Shown here piece after piece: positions 1 to 8,466 of a DNA stretch of 11,191 bases. A program made the translations under genes and the position numbers. The notes under the pieces are model-generated. The model searched no databases. It had not been told where the DNA came from and was given only the letters and a program-made list of their open reading frames with translations. Each line of letters opens with the position of its first letter. Positions within the stretch are counted from its first letter, which is position 1. This stretch comes from Saprospiraceae bacterium (GTDB lineage: Bacteria > Bacteroidota > Bacteroidia > Chitinophagales > Saprospiraceae): positions 1 through 11,191 of the forward strand of contig JADKAA010000026.1 of the NCBI GenBank assembly GCA_016715465.1. The letters run 5' to 3'.

Positions 1-893
1 TTTTACCGTTGGCGGCATTGGCCTTTATTATCCCGGGCCATTACTGCAGCGAAAGGATTAGAACCCGATATTGAACAACCTTCAAAATTACATGGCAGTG
101 ATTTTGAATGTTCTTTCGGCACTCACCGGTATGGTTGATTTCTGGGCAACATTATCATTGAACATCCGGATTTTACAAGGGTATGCCAAAATCACAAAAA
201 GCACAGATCAAGGGCTGGCAATTGGTCTTCCGCCATCAATGACACTTTTTGCTTTCATTGGTGTTGTGGTTACGTCTGCAACTCCTATTGTGTACGGCAG
301 CACTATCTGGGATCCGGTACCTCAACTGGCCGGTAAATTTGATAATAAACCACTGGTAAGTTTTGCCATGCTGGCGGTGATCATCTCCACGCTGGCGAAC
401 AAGTGCTGCCAATATCGTCAGCCCTGCCAATGATTTTGCTAACCTGGCACCAAAGAAAATAAATTTTAAGACTGGTGGTTATATCACCGGTAATATCGGT
501 ATCCTGATCTTCCCCTGGAAATAGTTGCCGATCCCAGTGGTTATATTTTTACCTGGCTGGTGGGCTATTCAAGTTTGCTGGGCCCGGTCGGAGGAATCCT
601 GATTACTGATTATTATTTTTTATACGCAAACAACAACTGGCGGTAGATGAATTGTACAGTTCAAAGGACGTTATCATTTCAGTAACGGCTTCAATTGATC
701 AGCGATCATTGCATTACTCGCCGGTATATTCACCCAATATCCCCGGTTTTTGGTCACGATCAAAGTAATAGCAGCTGATGCAGTACCATATTGGATCAGC
801 GTCTCGATAATTATGCCTGGTTTGTTGGCTTTTTAGTCAGTGGTTTTATATATTTGGTTATTGATGAAGAAAATGAAGAATTCAGAATTATAA
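1..893 (+). CDS. NCS1-family nucleobase:cation symporter, 5'-truncated and frameshifted
   Basis: This is the C-terminal two thirds of a nucleobase:cation symporter-1 permease, an inner-membrane protein importing uracil, cytosine, allantoin or a related compound. Reading across frames recovers typical family segments: LTGMVDFWATLSLNI followed by a disrupted PDFTRYAKS, then VVVTSATPIVYG, then IVSPANDFANLAPKKI, then ADPSGYIFTWLVGYSSLLGP, then ADAVPYWI and NYAWFVGF near the end. Hydrophobic stretches alternate with short loops as expected. The 5' end lies before the window. At least five single-base indels break the frame; one is a lost C plus a gained G around 165-182, which turns the expected NIPDFTRYAK into NIRILQGYAK. 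An in-frame stop at 59-61 also disappears if frames are switched. The end is uncertain: one frame stops at 891-893, another at 926-928. Lying just upstream of dihydropyrimidinase, it probably supplies pyrimidine bases. The family is secure; the exact substrate is inferred from context. Confidence 0.88.
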
Positions 894-937
894 GTTATGA
901 ATCCTTTACAGAAATTCATAATTCTTAATTCATAACT
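884..937. repeat. AT-rich extragenic inverted repeat
   Basis: AGTTATGAAT (893-902) pairs with ATTCATAACT (928-937), and AGAATTAT (884-891) pairs with ATAATTCT (918-925). The right side also contains a direct near-repeat of AATTCATAA. It overlaps the uncertain end of the permease gene and lies just before dihydropyrimidinase. Similar AT-rich repeats are common between Bacteroidota genes. It has no U-tract placement typical of an intrinsic terminator, so a regulatory role is not established. Confidence 0.55.
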
Positions 938-950
938 CAAATTGAACTAT

Positions 951-2320
951 ATGTCAGTATTAATTAAGAACGGAAGGATCGTTACAGCAACCGATGATTA
1001 TGTTGCTGAGATTTTCATTGAAGGCGGAAACCGTAGAAAGCCATCGGGAAAAATTTAGCCGTAAAAGCAGAAAAAGGAAAATAGATGCAGCTGGCTTAGG
1101 TGGTTTTCGGGTGGTATCGATCCCCTGCACCTGGATATGCCGTTCATGGGAACCTTCTCTTCAGATAATTATGAAACAGGGACAAGGGCGGCGTTGTTCG
1201 GCGGCACCACGATGGTGATCGATTTATTTTACAAAAACAGGGAAACTCCCTTCGTTCTGCGTTGGAAGAATGGAAAGGCCGGAGTGATAATATTTGTGTG
1301 GGGATTACGGTGTCCACATGGCGGTCACTGATTTCAATGACGATACAAAAAGAAATACGGAAATGATAGAGAAAGAAGGCATCACTTTCAAAACATTTAT
1401 GGCGTATAAAGGGCCTTAATGATCGACGACCGGCAGATGATCGGCCTGATGCAGGAAGAAGAAACACTGGCGGCCTGATCAATGTACATGCGACCAATGG
1501 TGATATGATCGACTTCCTCATTGCAAACACCGGGCTGAAGGCAAACTCTCCCCGCTGTATCATTATTTATCCCAGCCCGAAGTAACTGAAGCAGAAGCCG
1601 GACGGTTTGCAGATATGGCGAACTGCACAGGCTGTCCCGGTTATATTGTTCACCTGACCTGCGAAGGAGCATTGAATGCTGTAAGAAAATGCCACCAGAA
1701 GAAATCAAAAAGTATTTGTAGAAACCTGTATCCAGTATTTGATTCTCGATGCCAGTTTATATGAACAGAATTTTGAAGGCGCTAAAATGGGTCATGAGTC
1801 CGCCGTTGAGAGAGAAAAAGACCAGGCTACTTTATGGGCAGGAATTAATCAAGGCCTTGTGCAGGTGGTGGCCACTGACCACTGCCCTTTCAAAATGGGA
1901 ACAGAAACTGATGGGTAAAGATGATTTTTCAAAAATTCCCAATGGCCACCCGGCCATTGAAAACCGGATGGAATTATTATACAGCGAAGGAGTACACAAA
2001 GGAAAGATCACTTTGAACAAATATGTGGAAGTGGCATGTACCAACCCAGCAAAAATATTTGGCATGTTTCCTCGTAAAGGGAACGATCGCTGTAGGTAGC
2101 GATGCAGACATCGTCATCTTTGACCCGAATGAAAACATATACTCTCCGCCAAAACTCATCACATGAATGTTGATTACAGCGGTTATGAGGACTGGGAAGT
2201 TATCGGCAAAGTAAAGACTGTGATTTAAGAGGACAAATAGCTATTGAAAACAATGAATGTAAATTGAATAAAGGTTATAGTAAATTTATAAAACGAAATA
2301 AAGTCTTACAAAATATTTAG
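951..2320 (+). CDS. hydA: Dihydropyrimidinase (D-hydantoinase family), frameshifted
   Basis: Cytosolic metal-dependent amidohydrolase opening 5,6-dihydrouracil or dihydrothymine to N-carbamoyl-beta-amino acids, the second step of reductive pyrimidine breakdown. The start ATG gives MSVLIKNGRIVTATDDYVA, the usual N-terminus. Reading across frames gives IDAAG, DMPFMGTFSSDNYETGTR, ALFGGTTMVID, the metal-bridging lysine region ITFKTFMAYKG, INVHATNGDMIDFL, YIVHLTCEGALNAV, KWVMSPPLREKK, VVATDHCPF and KIPNGHPAIENRMELL. The tail passes through GKVKTVILRG, if one T is restored near 2227, to a stop at 2318-2320. The total of about 456 codons matches the family. I count at least ten single-base indels, more than in any other gene here. 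The HxH metal motif near 1120 reads DP-L-H-L, apparently three bases short. No Shine-Dalgarno sequence precedes the start. It follows the permease by about 57 bases, consistent with an operon. Confidence 0.92.
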
Positions 2321-2460
2321 TTAGGCTTAAAATGTAAAACTGCTATTTCCCAGTGGCGGCGAAATTAAAAAGTGTTGAAAAAGTATTTGAATAAATTACT
2401 GGAATAAGCAAAAAGAAAAGGGGAAACTTAATTAAAACTAAATCATCTCAATTTTTAATC

Positions 2461-4163
2461 ATGAATAAAACGTTTTCTCTCCATAACATTAATGTTATTT
2501 GCAGGCTTTGCAAAGCTACAAACATTTCGCATTCAAATTTCCTGAATTAAAACAGGAAATACTGGATGGAAGGCTGCTCTTATTGATTTCCTCTAACAAC
2601 AGCAAAGAACCCAGGTTTCAAATAAGTGATGCCACCAATACGCAAATGGTATTTGGCAAGGATATAGAAAACTGGCAAAGCGGAACCTCTCAATTGATCA
2701 GTGAAGATGCATTTGGATACCCCTTAGAGCGGATAAGCAATATTCCTGCCGGCGAATATTATGTACAGGCTTTGATGCATAAGCATGAAACGTCCAAATT
2801 AAAAACCGGCCATACCGTAAAACTGCCCATGGACAGAGGAGAGGGTCAGCACTGGAATGAGGCACCGGGAAATATATATTCTACACCAGTAAAAATTCAT
2901 ATTGACCCAAAAGCATCCAACGAAATATCCATTACCCTCAATAAAATTATTCCTCCCATCAAGGAGCCTGATGATACGAACACATCAAGCATATAAAAAT
3001 TCAAAGCAAGTTGCTCACCGAATTTTGGGGAAGGCCTATGTACATTGGTGCACATGTACTTTTACCAGAAGGTTTCGACAGTCATCCAACTACAAAATAT
3101 CCGTTGGCTGTTTTTCATGGGCATTTTCCTGCAGACTTTGGAGGCTTTCGTACCACCACCCGATCCGAATTTAAAGCCTGATACCAATGACCGTTTTAAA
3201 ATTACCGGGTATAACAAAATTCAACAGCAAGAAGAATACGATTTTTATAAACAATGGACAGGTCCTGATTTTCCAAGAGTGATTGCTGTTGAAATACAGC
3301 ATGCTAATCCGTACTACGATGATTCGTATGCAGTCAACTCTGCTAACTTAGGTCCTTACGGCGATGCGATAACCTATGAACTCATACCCGAAATAGAAAA
3401 ACGTTTTCGAGGTATTGGACAAGGCTGGGCAAGATTTCTGTATGGCGGATCTACTGGCGGATGGGAAGCACTGGCCGTTCAAGTATTTTATCCGGATGAA
3501 TACAATGGTAGTTATGCGGCTTGCCCTGATCCAATCGACTTTCATCATTACGTTACAGTTGATATTTATAATGATAAGAATGCCTATTATGTAAAAAGTG
3601 ATTTTAAAAACTTACACCGTCCCGGTCATAGAAATTACTTGGGGCATGTAAGTGCAACTATCAGAGAAATGAATCATCGGGAATTGGCGCTGGGAACACG
3701 AAGCAGAAGTGGTGATCAGTTTGATATATGGGAAGCTGTCTTCTCTCCTATGGATACGGATGGTTATCCCAAACGTATTTATGATAAGTATACCGGTGCC
3801 ATTGATACAGCCGTTGCCAGGTATTGGCGGGATAACTATGACCTGACACATATCATTAAGCGAGACTGGCAAAAGCTTGGAGACAAGCTAAAAGGAAAAT
3901 TCATATTTACGTTGGCGATATGGATAATTATTATCTGAATAATGCAGTTTATACTGCTGAAGACATGTTAAAAAATTGAGCAATCCGTCGTGCAATTGTG
4001 AGGTAACCTATGGCGACCGGGCAGAACATTGCTGGAACGGAGATCCTACACAACCAAATTATATCTCCCGCCTTCGCTATAACCAAATGTTTATAAAAAA
4101 ATGGGCAGAAGAATAAAAACAAGATCACCAAAAAATGCCGATCTTAAGTCATGGAGATATTAG
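2461..4163 (+). CDS. Secreted two-domain putative esterase (alpha/beta-hydrolase fold)
   Basis: About 567 codons once frames are joined. An N-terminal signal peptide is visible if one C near 2481 is dropped: MNKTFSL, then ITLMLFAGFAK, pointing to export to the periplasm or outside. Residues from roughly 20 to 180 form an N-terminal domain (FAFKFPELKQEILDGRLLLL to KLPMDRGEGQHWNEAPGN), probably beta-rich. The C-terminal half resembles the putative esterase (esterase D/enterochelin esterase-like) family: LLPEGFDSHPTTKYPLAVFHG, then the nucleophile elbow GGSTGGW with Ser codon 3450-3452, then a candidate acid in GDMDNYY (3917) and a candidate His in GDRAEHCW (4027-4029). The end in ADLKSWRY and stop at 4161-4163 requires a frame change near 4111; otherwise it stops at 4114. 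Frame breaks are also seen near 2515, 2975 and 3895. It sits between dihydropyrimidinase and beta-ureidopropionase, but I know of no pyrimidine catabolic step needing it, so its substrate is unknown. Confidence 0.8.
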
Positions 4164-4224
4164 CAAAACTATGAGGGTAACATTTCCTTCAGCATAAATC
4201 TTAACAATCAAACTCATCTCAGAT

Positions 4225-5088
4225 ATGCCAAGAATTATTAAATCAGGATTAATCCAAATGAGTCTTCCAAAAACAGAAGGCGAAGGAACAATTGCAGAAA
4301 TTAAAGAAGCGATGGTGCAGAAACATATTCCCCTGATCGAGGAAGCCGGGGAAAAAGGAGTACAGATATTGTGCTTCCAGGAAATATTCAATACCCCTAC
4401 TTCTGCCCCGGCCAGGATAAAGCCTGGTATGAAAGTGCAGAAACGGTTCCCGGCCCCACTATTGAACGGATGCAGGAATATGCGAAGAAGTATAACATGG
4501 TGATGATCGTGCCGGTGTATGAAAAGAACAGGCCGGTGTATTGTATAATACTGCTGCTGTTATTGATGCCGATGGAACGTATTTGGGGAAAATACCGCAA
4601 GAATCATATTCCGCATACAAGTGGTTTCTGGGAAAAGTTTTCTTTAAACCGGGCAACCTTGGTTATCCTGTTTTCCAGACGAAGTATGCAAAAGTGGGTG
4701 TGCATCTGTTACGACCGTCACTTTCCGGAAGGTGCAAGGGCATTAGGCTTGAATGGTGCAGAAATAGTTTATAATCCGTCTGCAACGGTTGCGGGTCTAT
4801 CGCAGTATTTATGGAAACTGGAGCAACCTGCACATGCAGCCGCCAATGGTTATTTTATGGGTTGCATCAATCGTGTCGGTACAGAAAAACCCTGGAACCT
4901 CGGTAAGTTTTATGGCAGCAGTTATTTTGTTGATCCAAGAGGACAAATATTTGCGCAGGCATCAGAAGACAATGATGAATTACTGATCGCAGATTTTGAT
5001 TTGGATATGATCGAACAGGTAAAGGTCTACATGGCAATTCTTCAGGGACAGAAGACCGGAGACGTACGGAAAGCTTACCGAATTATGA
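4225..5088 (+). CDS. N-carbamoyl-beta-alanine amidohydrolase (beta-ureidopropionase), nitrilase superfamily
   Basis: Cytosolic hydrolase releasing beta-alanine or beta-aminoisobutyrate, CO2 and ammonia from N-carbamoyl-beta-amino acids, the last step of reductive pyrimidine catabolism. All three nitrilase catalytic residues are present: Glu53 in CFQEIFNTP, Lys in YRKNHIPHTSGFWEKF (codon 4599-4601) and Cys in ICYDRHFPEGAR (codon 4707-4709). Further family segments are NPSATVAGLSQYLWKLEQPA, AAANGYFMGCINRVG and FYGSSYFVDPRGQI. The true C-terminus STWQFFRDRRPETYGKLTEL is in another frame, reached after one extra A near 5023, and ends at TGA 5086-5088. Total length of about 288 codons matches the family. 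Other frame breaks lie near 4395, 4525-4545 and 4640-4690. The gap to the esterase gene is 61 bases and that to preT 65, on the same strand. The specific substrate rests on sequence resemblance plus the cluster. Confidence 0.9.
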
Positions 5089-5121
5089 TGAATGTTGTAT
5101 GATAAATGCTAAATGGTTTTT

Positions 5122-5150
5122 CATTCAACATTCAAAATTTAACATTCAAC
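5122..5150. repeat. Short tandem-like ATTCAACATTCAA repeat before preT
   Basis: CATTCAACATTCAAAATTTAACATTCAAC-type sequence, built from three near copies of ACATTCAA/AATTTAAC, fills the gap just before the preT start. Such strings are common between genes in Bacteroidota. The open frame continues upstream through it to 5106, but the encoded residues NIQNLTFNI look like translated repeat, which supports starting preT at 5154 instead. Confidence 0.5.
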
Positions 5151-5153
5151 ATA

Positions 5154-6488
5154 ATGATAAAGCACAACAGATTATCGAGTGAGCAATATGCTGAAAATTT
5201 CAGCGACATTCACCCGCCGTATGAAAGTATAACGGCTGCCAAAGTGGATGCCAATCGTTGTTTGTTTTGTTATGATGCTCCCTGCATGAAGAGCTGCCCT
5301 ACCAGTATAGATGTGCCCAAATTCATCAAACAGATCGCTACAGAAAATATAAAAGGTTCGGCCAAAACCATTTTCTCTTCCAATATAATGGGGGCTGGTT
5401 GTTCTAAGGTTTGCCCTGTTGAAAAACTATGTGAAGGCGCCTGTGTATATAATCTACTGGAAGAAGAACCGATTCCTATTGCCAGATTGCAGCGCTACAG
5501 TAGAGAAATGGCGATGAAAGAAAACTGGCAATTATTTCAACGCAAAAATTCAACGGGCAAAAGGTGGCCATTGTTGGTGCAGGCCCTGCAGGCTTAAGCT
5601 GTGCCCATGTATTATCAAGAGAAGGAATTGATGTAACGATCTATGAAAAAAGAAAGTAAAGGCGGCGGGCTGATGACCTATGGCATTGCTGCCTATAAAG
5701 TAACCCGCAGTTCTGCGAAGATGAAGTAAACTATATCACTTCTATCGGTGGCATTGAAATAAAATACAACCAGGAACTGGGAAAGGATATTACTTTATCA
5801 CAACTAAAAAGAATATGATGCTGTTTACCTCGGCATCGGTGTGGGTGTGGCCAGGCAATTAGAAATTCCGGGAGAGAAACTGGAAGGTGTTGTTGATGCA
5901 ATTGAATTTATTTATGATATCCGGAGCAAAGGTTATGCATCCGTTCCCGTTGGCGATAAGGTAGCCGTGATCGGCATGGGCATGACAGCCATTGATGCCG
6001 CCACCCAGGCCAAACGTCTCGGTGCAAAAGAAGTAACGATGCTATATCGCCGCACCGAAGCTGAAATGCCCTGTACCAAACATGAACTGGATATTGCCAT
6101 GCTGGATGGCTGTGAAGTGATCTGGCTGGCAGCGCCGCAAAAAATAAAAGGCAGTGCAGGAAAAGTAAAACAACTCGTTTGCAGTAAAATGAAACTCGGC
6201 GAACCCGATTCCTCCGGCCGCCGCTCCCCTGTTGATACGGGAGAAACATTCACTCTCGATGTGGATATGGTCATCAAAGCAGCGGGACAAGTTCCGTTTG
6301 AAAAACTGGTTGGGAGATTAAAATTCAAAATTCAAAAGGAAAAATATCTATCGACAATAATTATTCGACGAATATAAAGGTGTCTTCGCAGGCGGAGATG
6401 CAGTGAATGGTGGTAAGGAAGTGGTGGATGCCGTGCAGGCAGGAAAGATGGTGCTGAAGCGATTGTAAAATATTTAGGGCTTGCGTAG
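5154..6488 (+). CDS. preT: Dihydropyrimidine dehydrogenase subunit PreT (NAD(P)H/FAD, Fe-S), frameshifted
   Basis: Electron-input subunit of the bacterial NAD-dependent dihydropyrimidine dehydrogenase; it takes electrons from NAD(P)H through FAD and Fe-S clusters to PreA. The ATG at 5154 gives MIKHNRLSSEQYAENFSDIH. Two cysteine sets follow the glutamate-synthase small-subunit pattern: C36, C39, C44, C48 and C83, C87, C93, C97. Next are the FAD-binding KVAIVGAGPAGLSCA (near 5562-5605), YLGIGVGVARQLEIPGE, the NAD(P)-binding KVAVIGMGMTAIDAATQAKR (near 5959) and the late FAD motif VFAGGDAVNGGKEVVDAVQAG. The stop is at 6486-6488, giving about 445 codons. Indels occur near 5550, 5655, 5705, 5812, 6340, 6383 and 6450. 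An AT-rich TTCAAAATTCAAAA stretch lies inside the gene near 6323-6336 and resembles intergenic repeat. A palindromic element begins two bases after the stop, separating it from its partner preA. Confidence 0.92.
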
Positions 6489-6489
6489 G

Positions 6490-6570
6490 TTTCACGCAAA
6501 GATGCCAGGGACAAAGGCGCAAAGGGTTTCCTGGCGGCTTGGGTTTTACTCTTTGTGGCGTAGCGTGAAA
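6490..6570. repeat. Imperfect palindrome, upstream side of GxxExxY gene
   Basis: The left arm TTTCACGCAAAGATGCCA (6490-6507) pairs imperfectly with CTTTGTGGCGTAGCGTGAAA (6551-6570); inside it GCCAGG (6504-6509) pairs with CCTGGC (6530-6535). It begins two bases after the preT stop. Its outer ends match those of the palindrome downstream of the GxxExxY gene. In RNA it could form a long hairpin, but there is no clear terminal U-run, so termination is possible rather than shown. Confidence 0.8.
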
Positions 6571-6603
6571 TAAAAGGCTTAAAAGATTAGTTGCAATTTA
6601 AAC

Positions 6604-6981
6604 ATGACAGAAAATGAAATTGCAAAGCTGGTAGTTGACTTATGTTTTAAAATTCATACACAGTATGGGCCGGGGCTTTTTGAATCAGTTTATGAAGAAA
6701 TATTTTGTTATGAATGGGACAAGAAAAATATACCATTTTTCCGTCAGCATCCGATTCCATTGGTACATGAGGAAATAAAAATGGATGCAGGATTCAGGGC
6801 AGATGTGATGATAGGGAACAAAGTCATTATCGAATTAAAGTCAATAGAAGCATTAGCGCCGGTTCATTATAAACAAGTACAAACATATTTGAAACTGACA
6901 GGATGTAAATTAGGTTTATTGGTAAATTTCAATGTAGCTCTTATCAAAGATGGAATTCATAGAATCGTAAACAAGTTATAG
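6604..6981 (+). CDS. GxxExxY-family protein (PD-(D/E)XK-like putative nuclease)
   Basis: A complete 125-residue protein with no frameshift. It carries the signature that names the family, G24-x2-E27-x2-Y30 in GPGLFESVYEE, followed by a PD-(D/E)XK-like core: D67 in GFRADVMIG, then E77-L-K79 in VIIELKS, then a conserved KQVQTYLKLTGCKLGLLVNF segment. No signal peptide or membrane span is present, so it is probably cytosolic. Family members are about 120 to 135 residues and have no established function; a nuclease or recombination role is inferred from the fold motif only. The gene follows preT by 115 bases and ends 107 bases before preA, with palindromes on both sides. Its intactness contrasts with the frameshifted preT and preA around it, though the short length alone could explain that. 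The start is the only reasonable ATG and lacks a Shine-Dalgarno sequence. Confidence 0.9.
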   Translation: MTENEIAKLVVDLCFKIHTQYGPGLFESVYEEIFCYEWDKKNIPFFRQHPIPLVHEEIKMDAGFRADVMIGNKVIIELKSIEALAPVHYKQVQTYLKLTGCKLGLLVNFNVALIKDGIHRIVNKL

Positions 6982-6984
6982 TGA

Positions 6985-7065
6985 TTTCACGCAAAGACGC
7001 TAAGAAACCAGGGTGTCAGAATTTTCTTTGTTTCTTGGTTTTAAACTTAGCGGCTTTGCGTGAAA
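6985..7065. repeat. Imperfect palindrome, downstream side of GxxExxY gene
   Basis: The left arm 6985-7010 (starting TTTCACGCAAAGACGCTAAG) pairs with 7036-7065 (ending CTTAGCGGCTTTGCGTGAAA) around a 25-base loop. It starts three bases after the GxxExxY stop and ends 23 bases before the preA start. It is closer to a perfect palindrome than the upstream copy and shares its first 13 bases with it. It would place a strong hairpin in any preT-preA transcript. Confidence 0.85.
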
Positions 7066-7088
7066 AATCTTTGTGAAAAAACAACAAC

Positions 7089-8356
7089 ATGGCAGACATC
7101 TCATCAACCTTCCTCGGCATCCGCTCTCCCAACCCTTACTGGCTGGCCAGTGCGCCGCCGACGGATAAAAAATACAATGTGCTCCGGGCTTTTGAAGCCG
7201 GCTGGGGCGGTGTGGTCTGGAAAACACTGGGCTCGCAGGTCAAGAATGTATCGTCAAGATATTCCGCTGTTGATTTTGGCGGGCAGCGGGTGATGGGCTT
7301 TAATAATATTGAACTCATCAGCGACCGGCCGCTGGAGATCAATTTAAAGAGATTGCCGAATGCGTCCGCTTATTCCCCGACCAGGCCATGATCGTTTCGC
7401 TGATGGCGGACAACGATAAAAAAGCTGGCATGAACTAATAAAGAAAGTGGAAGACACCGGTGCCCATGGACTGGAGCTCAACTTCCGGTTGCCCCCATGG
7501 TATGACGGAAAGAGGCATGGGTGCTGCCGTGGGACAAGACCCCGAGATCGCCTGCATGGTGGTGGAATGGGTGATGGAAGCCGCTACCCTTCCCGTGATC
7601 ACCAAGCTTACGCCCAATGTACACTCCGTGGTACCAACAGGACGTTCGGTGGTAAAAGCCGGCACCAATGGCCTGTCATTAATCAACACGATACAATCGG
7701 TGACCGGTATTGATTTGGATACCCTGGTGCCCAATCCCTATGTGGCGGGCAAGTCTGTGTTTGGTGGTTATTGCGGCCCGGCCGTAAAACCCATTGCCTT
7801 AAAAATGCTCACGACCATTGCACAGGATGAGCTGACAAAAAAAGTACCCATCAGCGGCATTGGTGGCATCAGTACCTGGAAAGATGCGGTGGAGTTTATG
7901 CTGCTCGGTGCATCTAACGTACAGGTATGCACGGCGGCCATGAAACATGGCTTCCGCATTATTGAAGATCTGTGTGAAGGTCTGAACAACTGGATGGACG
8001 AAAAGGGCTTTGCAACCCTTGATGATTTTATCGGCAAGTCGGTGCCCGCCATTACGCATTGGGAAGACCTGGATATCAACTACCACCACATCGCAAAGAT
8101 CAACCAGGACAAATGTATTCACTGCGGGCTGTGCTATATTGCCTGCGAGGATACCTCACATCAATCCATTAACCTCGCTTATGGAAAACCTTACAATACT
8201 TACACCATAAAAGATTCAGCATGTGTGGGCTGCAATCTCTGCCAATTAGTTTGCCCGGTGGATGATTGCATTACGATGGAGGAGCACCGGGTGGCGCCTG
8301 AGTATGTGAATTGGGTGGAGTGGCAGAAAAGAGGGTTGCCGTTGAATGATCATTAG
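7089..8356 (+). CDS. preA: Dihydropyrimidine dehydrogenase subunit PreA (FMN, ferredoxin domain)
   Basis: Catalytic subunit that reduces uracil or thymine to the 5,6-dihydro base using FMN, with electrons relayed from PreT. The N-terminus MADISSTFLGIRSPNPYWLAS leads into an FMN-binding barrel. The active-site stretch LELNF-x-CPHGMTERGMGAAVGQ is recovered by removing one extra C near 7483-7488; its Cys (codon 7490-7492) and the preceding Asn correspond to catalytic Cys671 and Asn668 of mammalian dihydropyrimidine dehydrogenase, and INT in SLINTIQSV matches the other base-binding Asn-Thr pair. GIGGISTWKDAVEFMLLGAS is the phosphate-binding end of the barrel. Two 4Fe-4S motifs follow: CIHCGLCYIAC (8114-8146) and CVGCNLCQLVCP (8223-8254). 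Other indels are a lost A near 7345 and a lost C near 7425. Corrected length is about 422 residues, slightly longer than the E. coli protein. The last 298 residues are uninterrupted. Confidence 0.93.
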
Positions 8357-8366
8357 AAAGATTATG

Positions 8367-8424
8367 TACCGAGCTGCAGTGCTACTATCAACTTCTGTTG
8401 CGTCGCACTTTTCAGGGTTCGGTA
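8367..8424. repeat. Imperfect extragenic palindrome after preA
   Basis: TACCGAGCTGCAGTGC (8367-8382) pairs imperfectly with 8405-8424 (GCACTT, TTCAGG, then GTTCGGTA), around a loop containing CTTCTGTTGCGTC. It starts 10 bases after the preA stop, where an operon-end hairpin could sit, but no clear U-run follows. It probably belongs to a reiterated extragenic repeat family. Nothing else is seen between here and 8467. Confidence 0.55.
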
Positions 8425-8466
8425 ATTCTACTCAACACCTTTTACATCTCAATACTCAATAAAAAT

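Larger units (their letters stand above)
6490..7065 (+). mobile_element. Candidate palindrome-bounded GxxExxY unit
   Basis: A 576-base unit made of a palindrome (6490-6570), the GxxExxY gene (6604-6981) and a second palindrome (6985-7065). Both palindromes begin with TTTCACGCAAAGA and end with GCGTGAAA. It interrupts the preT-preA pair. That it is or was mobile is inferred from this architecture alone; no transposase and no clear target duplication is visible. Confidence 0.35.

Noticed and set aside
1144..1708. Two minus-strand open frames of 139 and 103 codons opposite hydA
   Set aside because: They are antisense shadows of a gene whose plus-strand protein is clearly recognisable; neither has family features.
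2321..2460. Promoter or small RNA in the 140-base AT-rich gap before the esterase
   Set aside because: No TAnnTTTG element, stable stem or open frame could be supported by eye.
5106..5153. Longer PreT start adding 16 residues
   Set aside because: The extra residues are translated ATTCAA repeat with no resemblance to PreT, and the ATG at 5154 gives the normal N-terminus.
5908..6328. Minus-strand open frames of 113, 131 and 82 codons opposite preT
   Set aside because: They overlap one another and the well-conserved NAD(P)-binding region of PreT; they contain no recognisable motif.
6490..7065. Conventional insertion sequence
   Set aside because: The encoded protein lacks a DDE, HUH or tyrosine transposase motif, and no target-site duplication is evident.
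7460..8356. A separate 298-residue dehydrogenase starting at 7460
   Set aside because: This is the C-terminal part of PreA; one inserted C near 7483-7488 creates the apparent new start.
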